Below the pieces are notes generated by a model that saw only the letters and a program-made list of their open reading frames with translations, was not told the origin of the DNA and did not search any database. The position numbers and the translations under genes were made by a program. From Saprospiraceae bacterium (GTDB lineage Bacteria; Bacteroidota; Bacteroidia; Chitinophagales; Saprospiraceae), in contig JADJNF010000001.1 of assembly GCA_016714445.1 (NCBI GenBank), positions 186,001 through 250,000 of the forward strand: a stretch of 64,000 bases of DNA, given 5' to 3'. Shown here in pieces: positions 43,844 through 51,780 of this stretch; position 1 is the first letter of the stretch; each line of letters opens with the position of its first letter.

Positions 43844-44007
43844 AAATTTTTGTAATTGTTTAGGTCCTGTAGGCTTAGTAACGATGGGTGAACCCGTCGT
43901 TAAAAGTATGGGAATATTAGTTTTTGGCGTTATTTTTGCCTGAAAGTTGCAAAAATCGTGACAAAAACTACTCATTTTACTAGGGACCTAAACAGTTACA
44001 AATTTTT
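43844..44007. repeat. MITE-like element downstream of folE
   Basis: About 164 bp with inverted ends tgtaattgtttaggtcc (43851-43867) and ggacctaaacagttaca (43984-44000), 16 of 17 bp matching, and T-/A-runs outside them. Inside are a palindrome taacgatgggt/acccgtcgtta (43879-43902) and the 37-bp atttttgcctgaaagttgca... segment (43932-43968), shared with the element inside the his operon. It encodes nothing; same family as 22509-22696 but with a different interior. Confidence 0.7.
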
Positions 44008-44215
44008 ATAAAATGCCTTTTCTCTCCCTCGAAGGATGGGCTAAAATAAAAGTAGTTTTTAGTTAAAATACAATTTTAGGATACATCCACCAAAATAAAT
44101 TTTAATGAAACGCAAATCCGGAGTATATCTTTATTATTTCAATCAAAAATCAGAAATACAATAATTATAGTAGGTACGTAGAAAGTTGGGGAATAGAAAT
44201 ATCAAAATCAAAAAA

Positions 44216-44241
44216 AAAGGTCGCTAATTTTAGAGACCTTT
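44216..44241 (-). terminator. Intrinsic terminator of 44254-46737
   Basis: On the minus strand the stem AAAGGTC/GACCTTT is followed by TTTTTTT, 12 bp past the stop of the T9SS protein gene. Confidence 0.88.
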
Positions 44242-44253
44242 TTTTTTTTACTT

Positions 44254-46737
44254 TTATTTTCGTACTATTTGTATCTTTTTACTAATCACACCTTCTGTGG
44301 TAACCAATCTAAGAACATATATTCCTGTAGGATAGGTTTCAGTGTTAATGGTATGAGACTGAGTATTTACTTCATCTTTGGTTTCTATCAAATTGCCCAT
44401 GCCATCAAAAAGTTTATATGCTAGAATAGTATTTCTTCCGTTAAAATGAATATTTAATGCGTCTCTAGCAGGATTAGGGAATATCAAGAGTTTTTCTTCA
44501 GATGGAACAGGTGTTTTATTGTCAAGGTTTATTTTTACATCTATGTAGGAATCTGGTAAAAGAAACCGTTCTCCATCCACATCCTCTATGGTTATATTAT
44601 TGACATTGATGCGTCTGATGATATAGTTATCCTTTGTCTTAAATCCTTCAACTTCATCAACTACAATAAAACCTATTTGTCCAATTTTCCCATTACCGCT
44701 TGTCCCAATAGGTTTAAACCCTTCAACTTCATCTACCACAATTCCGGCTGTTTTGGTAAATCCGGCATGGATGGTACCTTTTTTAGGTTGTTTGATCATT
44801 TGTAAAGAAGGTGCTCCACCTGCAAACCAACCATCTTTATAAAAATGTCCGGACAAACTGGCACTATCAATCATAGATGGAGAAAAACTGAGCCCAAATG
44901 CCAAACCAAAAACATCCAGAACAGGATTAGTATTACTCCCTATGACAATATCCAGAACAAATAAGTCACCTGAATCCAATTCAGTGGTATTTTGTATTAT
45001 CTCAAAGTGATAATCTTTGATAGCCAAAACTTCATTGGGTACAAAATTGTGTATCGATGCATAATAATCAGAAATTGCAGTGGTATCTTCTACAGATAAT
45101 AATCCATCCCCATTGGCATCAATATGTTTAATATTTATACCATTGGGTTGTGTATAATTCCAGTTATCTGCTTGTTGCCCTGACCTGAATGGATAAGTAA
45201 TGTCATTCCGTTGTGCACCGCTCAACCCAATAAATCTACCTAGGGATATTAAATCAGATACTGAAACCCGGCCATCACCATTCATGTCACCTGACCATAC
45301 ACAATCCTGTCCTTTACAATGACAAAGAGAATCAGGTTGCGCATCATATATATTAATATAGGTTTTGTAAACAACACAAGGATTATTTAACACACAATAT
45401 TCAATATCAAAAGAGTCAGCACCATAGTAATTCGCATCTGGAGTATACACCAAAATGGATTTAGAGTGAACAATATTACAATCCTCTGTGATAGTACTAT
45501 TGTCATTAAATACTTCAACGGTTCCGAATTGGGGGTTGTTCAACACATTAATGCTGTAATGATCAATCGGAACATTGTAATTAATAACCAGGGAATTATT
45601 TTTTATGGTATTAAAACTGTAATCGTATTCCATTTGGGGTTCATAATTTCCAATAGCTACTGATATTTTAGCTGTTGCTTTATAGTACCCATAATTTACA
45701 GTGTATGTAAAAATTTTAATACCTGAAAATCCTGTAGGTGGGGTGTAAGAGAAAATGCCTAGTGTATCATGTATCAAACCAGGTGAAAAACTGCTGATAG
45801 GGAAGTTAGCACTGAGATCATTGGCAAAAACATCAAAAATTATGGTTGTATTTTTTGGTGTATAAAAATTATCATTTCTGACCGTAGAAGTATTCTGAGT
45901 TTTATTAATTAGTTGAATGATTACTACTCTACTGTTACCTTGGCTATCTGTAAATGTGAATGTATCTGTCCCTGAAGCACCTTTTAATGGCACATAGTTG
46001 TACACCATTGGATGTGATAGGCTTAAAAGCCCTTTGGTAGGTAGCACTTCCGGAAAAAAACCTTCAGATGGAAGAAATATATATTGATTTTTTGTATTTA
46101 ACAAAGTATACCTAAGAGTATCAAGTTGGTCCGGACTATCATCTCTTTTCATAAAATAAATCATACCATTTGCTGTGGCCCCTTCGCTATCTGATACGCT
46201 GTACAATACAAATCCGGAATTAGCATCATCATCCAAAGAAAAAAACACACTATCTTGATGTATTCTGGCGGATCCTGATTGAACATGTGCAATTCCGTTC
46301 AACTTCAATCCGGGGCCAGATGAAATATCATTTTGCAATGGCAATACAAAGACTTCATCATTTGCAGGCAAAGTAACAAAATCAGGTGAGGTGCGGATAG
46401 AAGAATTTACATAAGTGATATGATAAGTTAAGTATCTTGGCTTAGGTGGTAATCCATCTGTATATTGAACAATTGCTTTGGCTTTACCAACAAAGTTGGG
46501 ATTGGCAGAAGGTGGATTTATGGTAACTTTATATCTCTGTTGTCCCAAACCACTGTACAACATCGAGCAATTGTCAACAAGAGCTGTAGTAGGTGCAAAA
46601 CGACTTAAGATAGTGTCGGTATAGGTGGTACCTTTTACCAAAAAAATATGTTTTTCACCATCGTTGATTTGACCTGACATGTAGGGGGATACAGTCAATA
46701 AAAGCAATAATAAAAAATATATGTTGAAGTGTTTCAT
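44254..46737 (-). CDS. Secreted Ig-like/dockerin protein with T9SS type A sorting domain
   Basis: An 827-residue exported protein. The signal peptide is FNIYFLLLLLLTVSPYMSGQ. Residues ~30-460 hold several cadherin/Ig-like beta domains (KGASGTDTFTFTDSQGN, GFSGIKIFTYTVNYG, YYGADSFDIEYCV). At about 480-550 are two EF-hand-like loops DMNGDGRVSVSDL and DANGDGLLSVED, a dockerin-type I pair that binds calcium. Residues ~575-740 form a cohesin-like beta domain (ELDSGDLFVLDIVIGS). The last ~75 (EEKLLIFPNPARDALNI to YVLRLVTTEGV) are the type A sorting domain. The phrase IVVDEVEGFK occurs twice, 29 residues apart, from a 24-bp DNA duplication. Confidence 0.82.
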   Translation of the reverse strand: MKHFNIYFLLLLLLTVSPYMSGQINDGEKHIFLVKGTTYTDTILSRFAPTTALVDNCSMLYSGLGQQRYKVTINPPSANPNFVGKAKAIVQYTDGLPPKPRYLTYHITYVNSSIRTSPDFVTLPANDEVFVLPLQNDISSGPGLKLNGIAHVQSGSARIHQDSVFFSLDDDANSGFVLYSVSDSEGATANGMIYFMKRDDSPDQLDTLRYTLLNTKNQYIFLPSEGFFPEVLPTKGLLSLSHPMVYNYVPLKGASGTDTFTFTDSQGNSRVVIIQLINKTQNTSTVRNDNFYTPKNTTIIFDVFANDLSANFPISSFSPGLIHDTLGIFSYTPPTGFSGIKIFTYTVNYGYYKATAKISVAIGNYEPQMEYDYSFNTIKNNSLVINYNVPIDHYSINVLNNPQFGTVEVFNDNSTITEDCNIVHSKSILVYTPDANYYGADSFDIEYCVLNNPCVVYKTYINIYDAQPDSLCHCKGQDCVWSGDMNGDGRVSVSDLISLGRFIGLSGAQRNDITYPFRSGQQADNWNYTQPNGINIKHIDANGDGLLSVEDTTAISDYYASIHNFVPNEVLAIKDYHFEIIQNTTELDSGDLFVLDIVIGSNTNPVLDVFGLAFGLSFSPSMIDSASLSGHFYKDGWFAGGAPSLQMIKQPKKGTIHAGFTKTAGIVVDEVEGFKPIGTSGNGKIGQIGFIVVDEVEGFKTKDNYIIRRINVNNITIEDVDGERFLLPDSYIDVKINLDNKTPVPSEEKLLIFPNPARDALNIHFNGRNTILAYKLFDGMGNLIETKDEVNTQSHTINTETYPTGIYVLRLVTTEGVISKKIQIVRK

Positions 46738-47382
46738 TGAAATGTCTTTTAAAGACTTAATCTTGGTTATAATTCAACTGCAAAAAAACAAAAAGTTTTA
46801 TAATTAAACAAACATAATAGCTTTTTTCTTATAATTTATATATATATTTTTTACTTTCTGATTTATAGTGGGTTAATACATCTGATAAAATGTAAATTAT
46901 ATATAATAGCTGACAATAATGTGTAAATGGTCAGACACAATACATTACAACTAAATCAAATTTGTAAATGATTATAATAAAGAATTTAAAGAATTAGTAA
47001 ATAATTTAATACAATGGAATAATCTGTGGTAACCTGCTGCAAGCTTTGTATAATTTGATGTCGTTCTTTAAGGAGTTTTCAATACTGAATAAACAACATT
47101 CATTTACAAAATATTTCTATAAAATAAAATATTATAATATTAAATTATTTATTATATATTTGTTTCGTATTTTAGTTGGAATGTAAAACTTGTTTCTACT
47201 CCAAACATAGAGAATTTATTTGTGAGTTGTCTAAAAGACATAAGACGGAATTTAATCATTCAGGTTTTCATCTTTTGGGATCTCTTTTTGATTAGATATT
47301 TAAGTTATTCGTTGTATAAATCTATTGAAAAAATATTGAAATTTATTCTTCCTTAATATAATACCTAAAGTTGATGTAAGTT
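46738..47382. other. Divergent intergenic region
   Basis: 645 bp without a gene. Possible -7 boxes are TATGTTTG on the minus strand (46816-46809), 72 bp upstream of the 44254-46737 gene, and TATATTTG on the plus strand (47155-47162), 220 bp upstream of the 47383 gene. Very AT-rich. No repeats recognised. Confidence 0.45.
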
Positions 47383-48825
47383 ATGAAAGACAGAAAAATA
47401 TTTAGCGCATTGTCCGGACTCAATATTTATGAATTAAATAGCTTTGGAAAGTATGTTCGTTCTCCCTATTTCAATGTAAACCAACAAATTATTACCTACT
47501 TTGAAATTTTAGACAAATATATAAAATCAGAAAAAACAGAAGAATTATCCAACGAATATATCTGGAAATCGGTTTTTAATAATGAAGAATATAATCATCA
47601 AAAATTGCTGAAACTGAATTCTGATATGGTCAAACTGCTGGAAGATTTTATAGCTCAAAAAGAATTTGACAGCATGGTCAGCCTGAGATCAAATCTTAAA
47701 ATTGCTGGCGCTAATAAGCGTAATCTTGAGAAACTTTACAATGGCCTATTGGGAGAAATTGATCGGCTCAACAAACAGGAGATGAACCAATCTGCGGAAT
47801 TTTATCTGACAAAATACCAGATAGAAAAAAATATATTCAGTCTGAAAACCGAAAATGAAAAGAAAAATGAAAAATTTGAAATCAGATCTGAATTGAATAT
47901 TAATAAAATTTCAGACAACCTGGACTATTTTTATATTGCTGAAAAACTAAGACATTATTGTACTTTATTAAGCTGGAAAAAAATGTACCAGTTGGACATA
48001 GAAATGAAAAATATGGACTTTGTATTGCAACTTGCTACAAATGAACCTTATTCATCTATCCCTCCTGTCAGTTTATACTATAAAATGTATTTGACCTATG
48101 TTGAAGGAGACAATGTTCAAAATTATTTTGAACTAAGGAATCTTATTAAAAAATATATTCATCTGTTTCCGGCAGATGAACAGAGAGATATTTATTCTAC
48201 AGCCATAAGCTATTGTATTAACAAAGGTAATAAAAATGTATCTATTTTTCATAAAGAAACTTTTGATATTTATAGTGAGGCATTAATAAATAATATATTA
48301 GTAGTGAATGGTGAAATGCAGGTATCTAATTATCGTAATATTGTACCAATTGCTTTGCGCATAGAAGAATTTGACTGGGCAGAAAATTTTATTTCTGAAT
48401 ATGCCCAATATGTAGATGAAAAATACAGAGAAAATGCAGTAGAATTTAGTCTGGCACGATTGGAATTTTACAGGAAACATTTTGGAAAAGTATTATACCA
48501 TTTAAATAAGGTGTCATATGAAGATGTTTGGTATAACTTAAATGCAAAAACATTGCAGATTGCAAGTTATTATGAAATGGATGAATATGATGCTCTCGAA
48601 TCATTATTACAGGCTTTTAAAATGTATATCAAACGGGAAAAGTCACTCTCCGTAGACAGAAAAGAACATTATATCAATCTAATTAAATTCACATCAGCCC
48701 TGATGAAGATTAATCCCAAAGAACAGGTGAAGGTTTTAAAACTAAAAGACGAAATAGTCTCTGCCAAAGGAGTAGTGTCCAAACCCTGGCTGATCGAAAA
48801 AGTAGAATCATTAATTAAGAAATAA
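47383..48825 (+). CDS. Conserved helical protein of unknown function
   Basis: A 480-residue, nearly all-helical cytoplasmic protein with no recognised family. Lys- and Glu-rich helices with spacing like TPR or HEAT repeats run through it (FSALSGLNIYELNSFGKYV, LKLNSDMVKLLEDFIAQKE, FYIAEKLRHYCTLLSWKKMY, LNAKTLQIASYYEMDEYDA). There is no signal peptide or membrane segment. The N-terminus, with a SPYFNVN motif at about residues 26-32, seems specific. Possibly a scaffold protein. Stands alone. Confidence 0.65.
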   Translation: MKDRKIFSALSGLNIYELNSFGKYVRSPYFNVNQQIITYFEILDKYIKSEKTEELSNEYIWKSVFNNEEYNHQKLLKLNSDMVKLLEDFIAQKEFDSMVSLRSNLKIAGANKRNLEKLYNGLLGEIDRLNKQEMNQSAEFYLTKYQIEKNIFSLKTENEKKNEKFEIRSELNINKISDNLDYFYIAEKLRHYCTLLSWKKMYQLDIEMKNMDFVLQLATNEPYSSIPPVSLYYKMYLTYVEGDNVQNYFELRNLIKKYIHLFPADEQRDIYSTAISYCINKGNKNVSIFHKETFDIYSEALINNILVVNGEMQVSNYRNIVPIALRIEEFDWAENFISEYAQYVDEKYRENAVEFSLARLEFYRKHFGKVLYHLNKVSYEDVWYNLNAKTLQIASYYEMDEYDALESLLQAFKMYIKREKSLSVDRKEHYINLIKFTSALMKINPKEQVKVLKLKDEIVSAKGVVSKPWLIEKVESLIKK

Positions 48826-49045
48826 TCACGGTGGGATGCATAATCCAACCGGGATTTGTTACTTAAAATCCGTCGACCTCGTCTTCAACGATACCAAGGG
48901 CAATCAGAATCAAATTCAATAATTCCATAGTGATGTGCTTTTAGAGTGATGTAATATTTGTTATCAAAAGCAATATAAGAAGAAGAAGAAGAAGAAAATT
49001 AACAAATATTTAACATATTTAGCTTTACTTACAGTTATTTTATTT

Positions 49046-49894
49046 CTATTGCACTTTAAAATCTATAGTCACAGTACCACATTGGCTATCTATGTCACTT
49101 TTTGAAAAACGGTATTTCATGGCTGACTTTCTGGCAATCTCAATCAGGTAAACATCCGAAGTAGTAGACCCCTTTTGAGTAAATTCAGCCTTTGAGACCT
49201 TTCCATCACTATTTACACAAATAGAAAGAGAGACTTTGCCAGTTTTTTGAGAGTTATCGCTAAATGATGGCTCATATTCCACACCTCTACCTGTCAAGCC
49301 ACCACCTACCCTTCCGGAACCTTTACTGATGCCATCCAATTCTTTTCCATCAGGGCTACCTTTCTCAGATCCCTGATTACCTGAAGTATTGTTGCTTCCT
49401 TTGCCTTTACCCAGCATATCACTGTACTTCTTTTTCTGATTAGCCATAGCCAATTCTTCAGCAGCCTTTTTATCTGCAGTTTCTTTAGCTTTTCTGTCTG
49501 ATTCAGCTTTATTTTTTGCGTCCGCTTCTGCTTTTGAATCCTTTTTAATTACCTCAGGCTTCTTATCAGCAGGTTTCTTTGTTTTTCCATTATCTTTTGC
49601 CTTAACAGGTGCAAGATCATCTTTTTCTTTTGAAACAACTTCCGGCTCTGAGTTGGAAGTTGTACTGGATTCAGAAGAACTGGAAGCAGAAGAATCATTT
49701 ACTGGCATCTCAGTATCTACACCAGCTTCAGGGTCGCCAAATGCAATCAGAATTCCACCTTGATCAGGAATGTCAGGAATAGTCATTACCCGAATGAAAA
49801 AAAGCAAAAAAAGTAAAATATGTATGATAAGACTAATGACAAAGCCTTTACGTTTATTTTCCTGTTCCTTATATAATAAATCTGATTTATTCAT
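49046..49894 (-). CDS. TonB/TolA-like energy transducer
   Basis: A 282-residue protein with one N-terminal membrane anchor (residues ~17-38, GFVISLIIHILLFLLFFIRV), a long Lys/Glu/Ala linker (about 75-160, KAEADAKNKAESDRKAKETAD) resembling TolA, and a C-terminal domain with GKVSLSICVNSDGKVSKAEF and ARKSAMKYRFSKSD typical of TonB/TolA C-terminal folds. It would couple the proton motive force harvested by ExbB/ExbD to outer-membrane transport. Last gene of the exbB-exbD-exbD-tonB cluster. Confidence 0.8.
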   Translation of the reverse strand: MNKSDLLYKEQENKRKGFVISLIIHILLFLLFFIRVMTIPDIPDQGGILIAFGDPEAGVDTEMPVNDSSASSSSESSTTSNSEPEVVSKEKDDLAPVKAKDNGKTKKPADKKPEVIKKDSKAEADAKNKAESDRKAKETADKKAAEELAMANQKKKYSDMLGKGKGSNNTSGNQGSEKGSPDGKELDGISKGSGRVGGGLTGRGVEYEPSFSDNSQKTGKVSLSICVNSDGKVSKAEFTQKGSTTSDVYLIEIARKSAMKYRFSKSDIDSQCGTVTIDFKVQ

Positions 49895-49979
49895 TTCTTA
49901 AGCATCAAATAAAAAGATAAAAAGCAAACCTGAGTTCATTCTGTTTACTGTAAGAAATGGTCAATAATGTACAAAAAAA

Positions 49980-50378
49980 CTACTTGGGCTCAGTCAAAAC
50001 CGCTCTAACTTCCATTTTATACGCCAAATCTAAAATCGCCACAACGGTTTCATTACTGGCCTTTGCTGAAGGAGATACCACAATGGCTGCTTTATCTTTA
50101 TCTACCCGTTTCAATGATTCCATTTGTCTCTTTACACCATCCAGACTGATAGGTGCTCCATTTAATGTATAAGCCCCTGACTCATCTATTGAAACAATCT
50201 TATTTTTAGCTTTGGGCGGAGGCGGTGATGTCTTTTTACCGGGCAATTGCAAATTAAGTGCATTGGGCGTAACAATCGATGACGTGAGCATAAAAAATAT
50301 CAACAATAAAAAAATAATATCCGTCAGTGATGACATATTAAACTCAGCGCTTACTTTACTTCTCTTTTTCACTGCCAT
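49980..50378 (-). CDS. exbD: ExbD/TolR biopolymer transporter, second copy
   Basis: 132 residues: a basic N-terminus (VKKRSKVSAEFNMSSLTDII), one membrane helix (FLLLIFFMLTSSIVT) and a periplasmic domain. The Asp in SLTDIIFL is the proton-path residue that defines ExbD. Residues 1-30 are nearly identical with the neighbouring copy, showing a recent tandem duplication or conversion, while the periplasmic domains differ. Spaced 5 bp from its twin. Confidence 0.9.
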   Translation of the reverse strand: MAVKKRSKVSAEFNMSSLTDIIFLLLIFFMLTSSIVTPNALNLQLPGKKTSPPPPKAKNKIVSIDESGAYTLNGAPISLDGVKRQMESLKRVDKDKAAIVVSPSAKASNETVVAILDLAYKMEVRAVLTEPK

Positions 50379-50383
50379 AGTAA

Positions 50384-50782
50384 TTACTTTTTGCTGGGTT
50401 GAGTTGCAATGATTGCTTTTATTTTTAATCCACTGGCTATAGCCATTGCTTTATGAACACTTGACCATGGAACGCCAACCTCAGATATAATGGTTACTGT
50501 AGCGTTTTCTTTATTATCAGTCTCTCTGACAGCAAAAGCGATATCCTTTTCGAGATTTGCCAAACTACTGGATTTGCCAACCACTGAAATATTCCCATCA
50601 ATGGTCATCATTACTGGAAGATTGGTCGGTGCAACAGTCGTAGAATCCGATTCGGGTAGCGGTATAGATATCTGAACCATATTTGATGTAAGCATAAAAA
50701 ATATCAGCAAAAGAAATATAATGTCGGTTAATGACGACATATTAAATTCTGCATTTACTTTACTTCGCTTTTTTACTGCCAC
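50384..50782 (-). CDS. exbD: ExbD/TolR biopolymer transporter, first copy
   Basis: 132 residues with the same layout: VKKRSKVNAEFNMSSLTDII, membrane helix FLLLIFFMLTSNMV, periplasmic domain with PESDSTTVAPTNLPVMMTID. It would form a heteromeric or homomeric complex with ExbB. The Asp in SLTDIIFL lines the proton path. It ends 5 bp before the second exbD. Confidence 0.9.
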   Translation of the reverse strand: MAVKKRSKVNAEFNMSSLTDIIFLLLIFFMLTSNMVQISIPLPESDSTTVAPTNLPVMMTIDGNISVVGKSSSLANLEKDIAFAVRETDNKENATVTIISEVGVPWSSVHKAMAIASGLKIKAIIATQPSKK

Positions 50783-50798
50783 CTTCTATTTTTTAATA

Positions 50799-51494
50799 TT
50801 AGTTACCTGGTTCCTGTAAAAGATCCATGAAATCGATGGTTGTCTTTTCCATTAAAAATATAACTTTCTCCACTTTTGCAACCAGAAGATTGTAACCCAC
50901 AAAAGCAAATATTCCAATCACAAGTCCGAAGGCCGTTGTAATTAATGCCTGATATATTCCAGCAGCAAGTACCGCTGGAGTAACATTTTGCTGACTTGAC
51001 ATATTATAAAAGGCCAAAATCATACCTGTCACCGTACCAAGAAAACCTATCATGGGAGCAGCACCTGAAATACTTGCTAAAGAAGATAAATTTTTCTCCA
51101 ACTTAAAAACTTCAAGATTTCCAACATTTTCTATAGCAGCGTCAATGTCTTTTAATGGTTTGCCAATCCTCATTAGCCCTTTTTCAATCATTCTCGCTGC
51201 CGGAGTGTCTGTAGTCCTGCATAAAGTTTTTGCTCCTTCTATGTTGCCAGACCCAACAGATGCTCTGATATTATTAATAAAATTTTCGTCAATTTTACCT
51301 GCTTTTTCGATGGTAAGCCATCTTTCTATAAAGATATATAATGCCAAAAATGACAGAACCAGTAAAATTGCGACGATGGCAATCCCCATCCAGCCTCCAG
51401 AGACAATAATATCAATAATATTTTGAGATGCAGCTTCAACCTCTGCGGTGTCATCTACCGGCGACTGAAATAGAAAAAATGAAAGACTTAACAT
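50799..51494 (-). CDS. exbB: MotA/TolQ/ExbB proton-channel family protein
   Basis: A 231-residue membrane protein. TM1 at ~33-53 (GIAIVAILLVLSFLALYIFI) is followed by a cytoplasmic helix (RASVGSGNIEGAKTLCRTTD), then paired TM2/TM3 near 143-195 (SGAAPMIGFLGTVTGMILAF and ALITTAFGLVIGIFAFVGYN) with the conserved GLLGTV-like motif and Thr/Ser path. It assembles with ExbD as a proton-driven motor. First gene of the cluster, 16 bp ahead of the exbD copy. Confidence 0.92.
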   Translation of the reverse strand: MLSLSFFLFQSPVDDTAEVEAASQNIIDIIVSGGWMGIAIVAILLVLSFLALYIFIERWLTIEKAGKIDENFINNIRASVGSGNIEGAKTLCRTTDTPAARMIEKGLMRIGKPLKDIDAAIENVGNLEVFKLEKNLSSLASISGAAPMIGFLGTVTGMILAFYNMSSQQNVTPAVLAAGIYQALITTAFGLVIGIFAFVGYNLLVAKVEKVIFLMEKTTIDFMDLLQEPGN

Positions 51495-51780
51495 AAGTAT
51501 ATTTTGAATTGATTTTAATATTAAAACGACTTTACACGAATTTTATTATAAAACAGTGCAAATATAGAATAAATTGTAATATTATAATTTTTTTATATGT
51601 ATTTTTTCGGTAAAAGAAATAGTTTTTTGTTATAGAACAGATTTTCAACCAAACCGGAAAACATTGAATTGATCACATATAAGCTATTCTGAGATGAACT
51701 CTACAAAAGTAAACTTAATGCTGTATAGTAAATCATATGGTAACTGTAATGAAATTTTAATCTAACCAAACGATAAAATA

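Noticed and set aside
48981..48999. GAA-triplet run upstream of the tonB gene end
   Set aside because: A short aagaagaag run of a few units; too short and non-coding to interpret.
49046..49894. TolA of a Tol-Pal system
   Set aside because: The linker looks TolA-like, but there is no tolB or pal nearby, and the neighbours are exbB/exbD with a TonB-dependent receptor in the window, so TonB-type is preferred.
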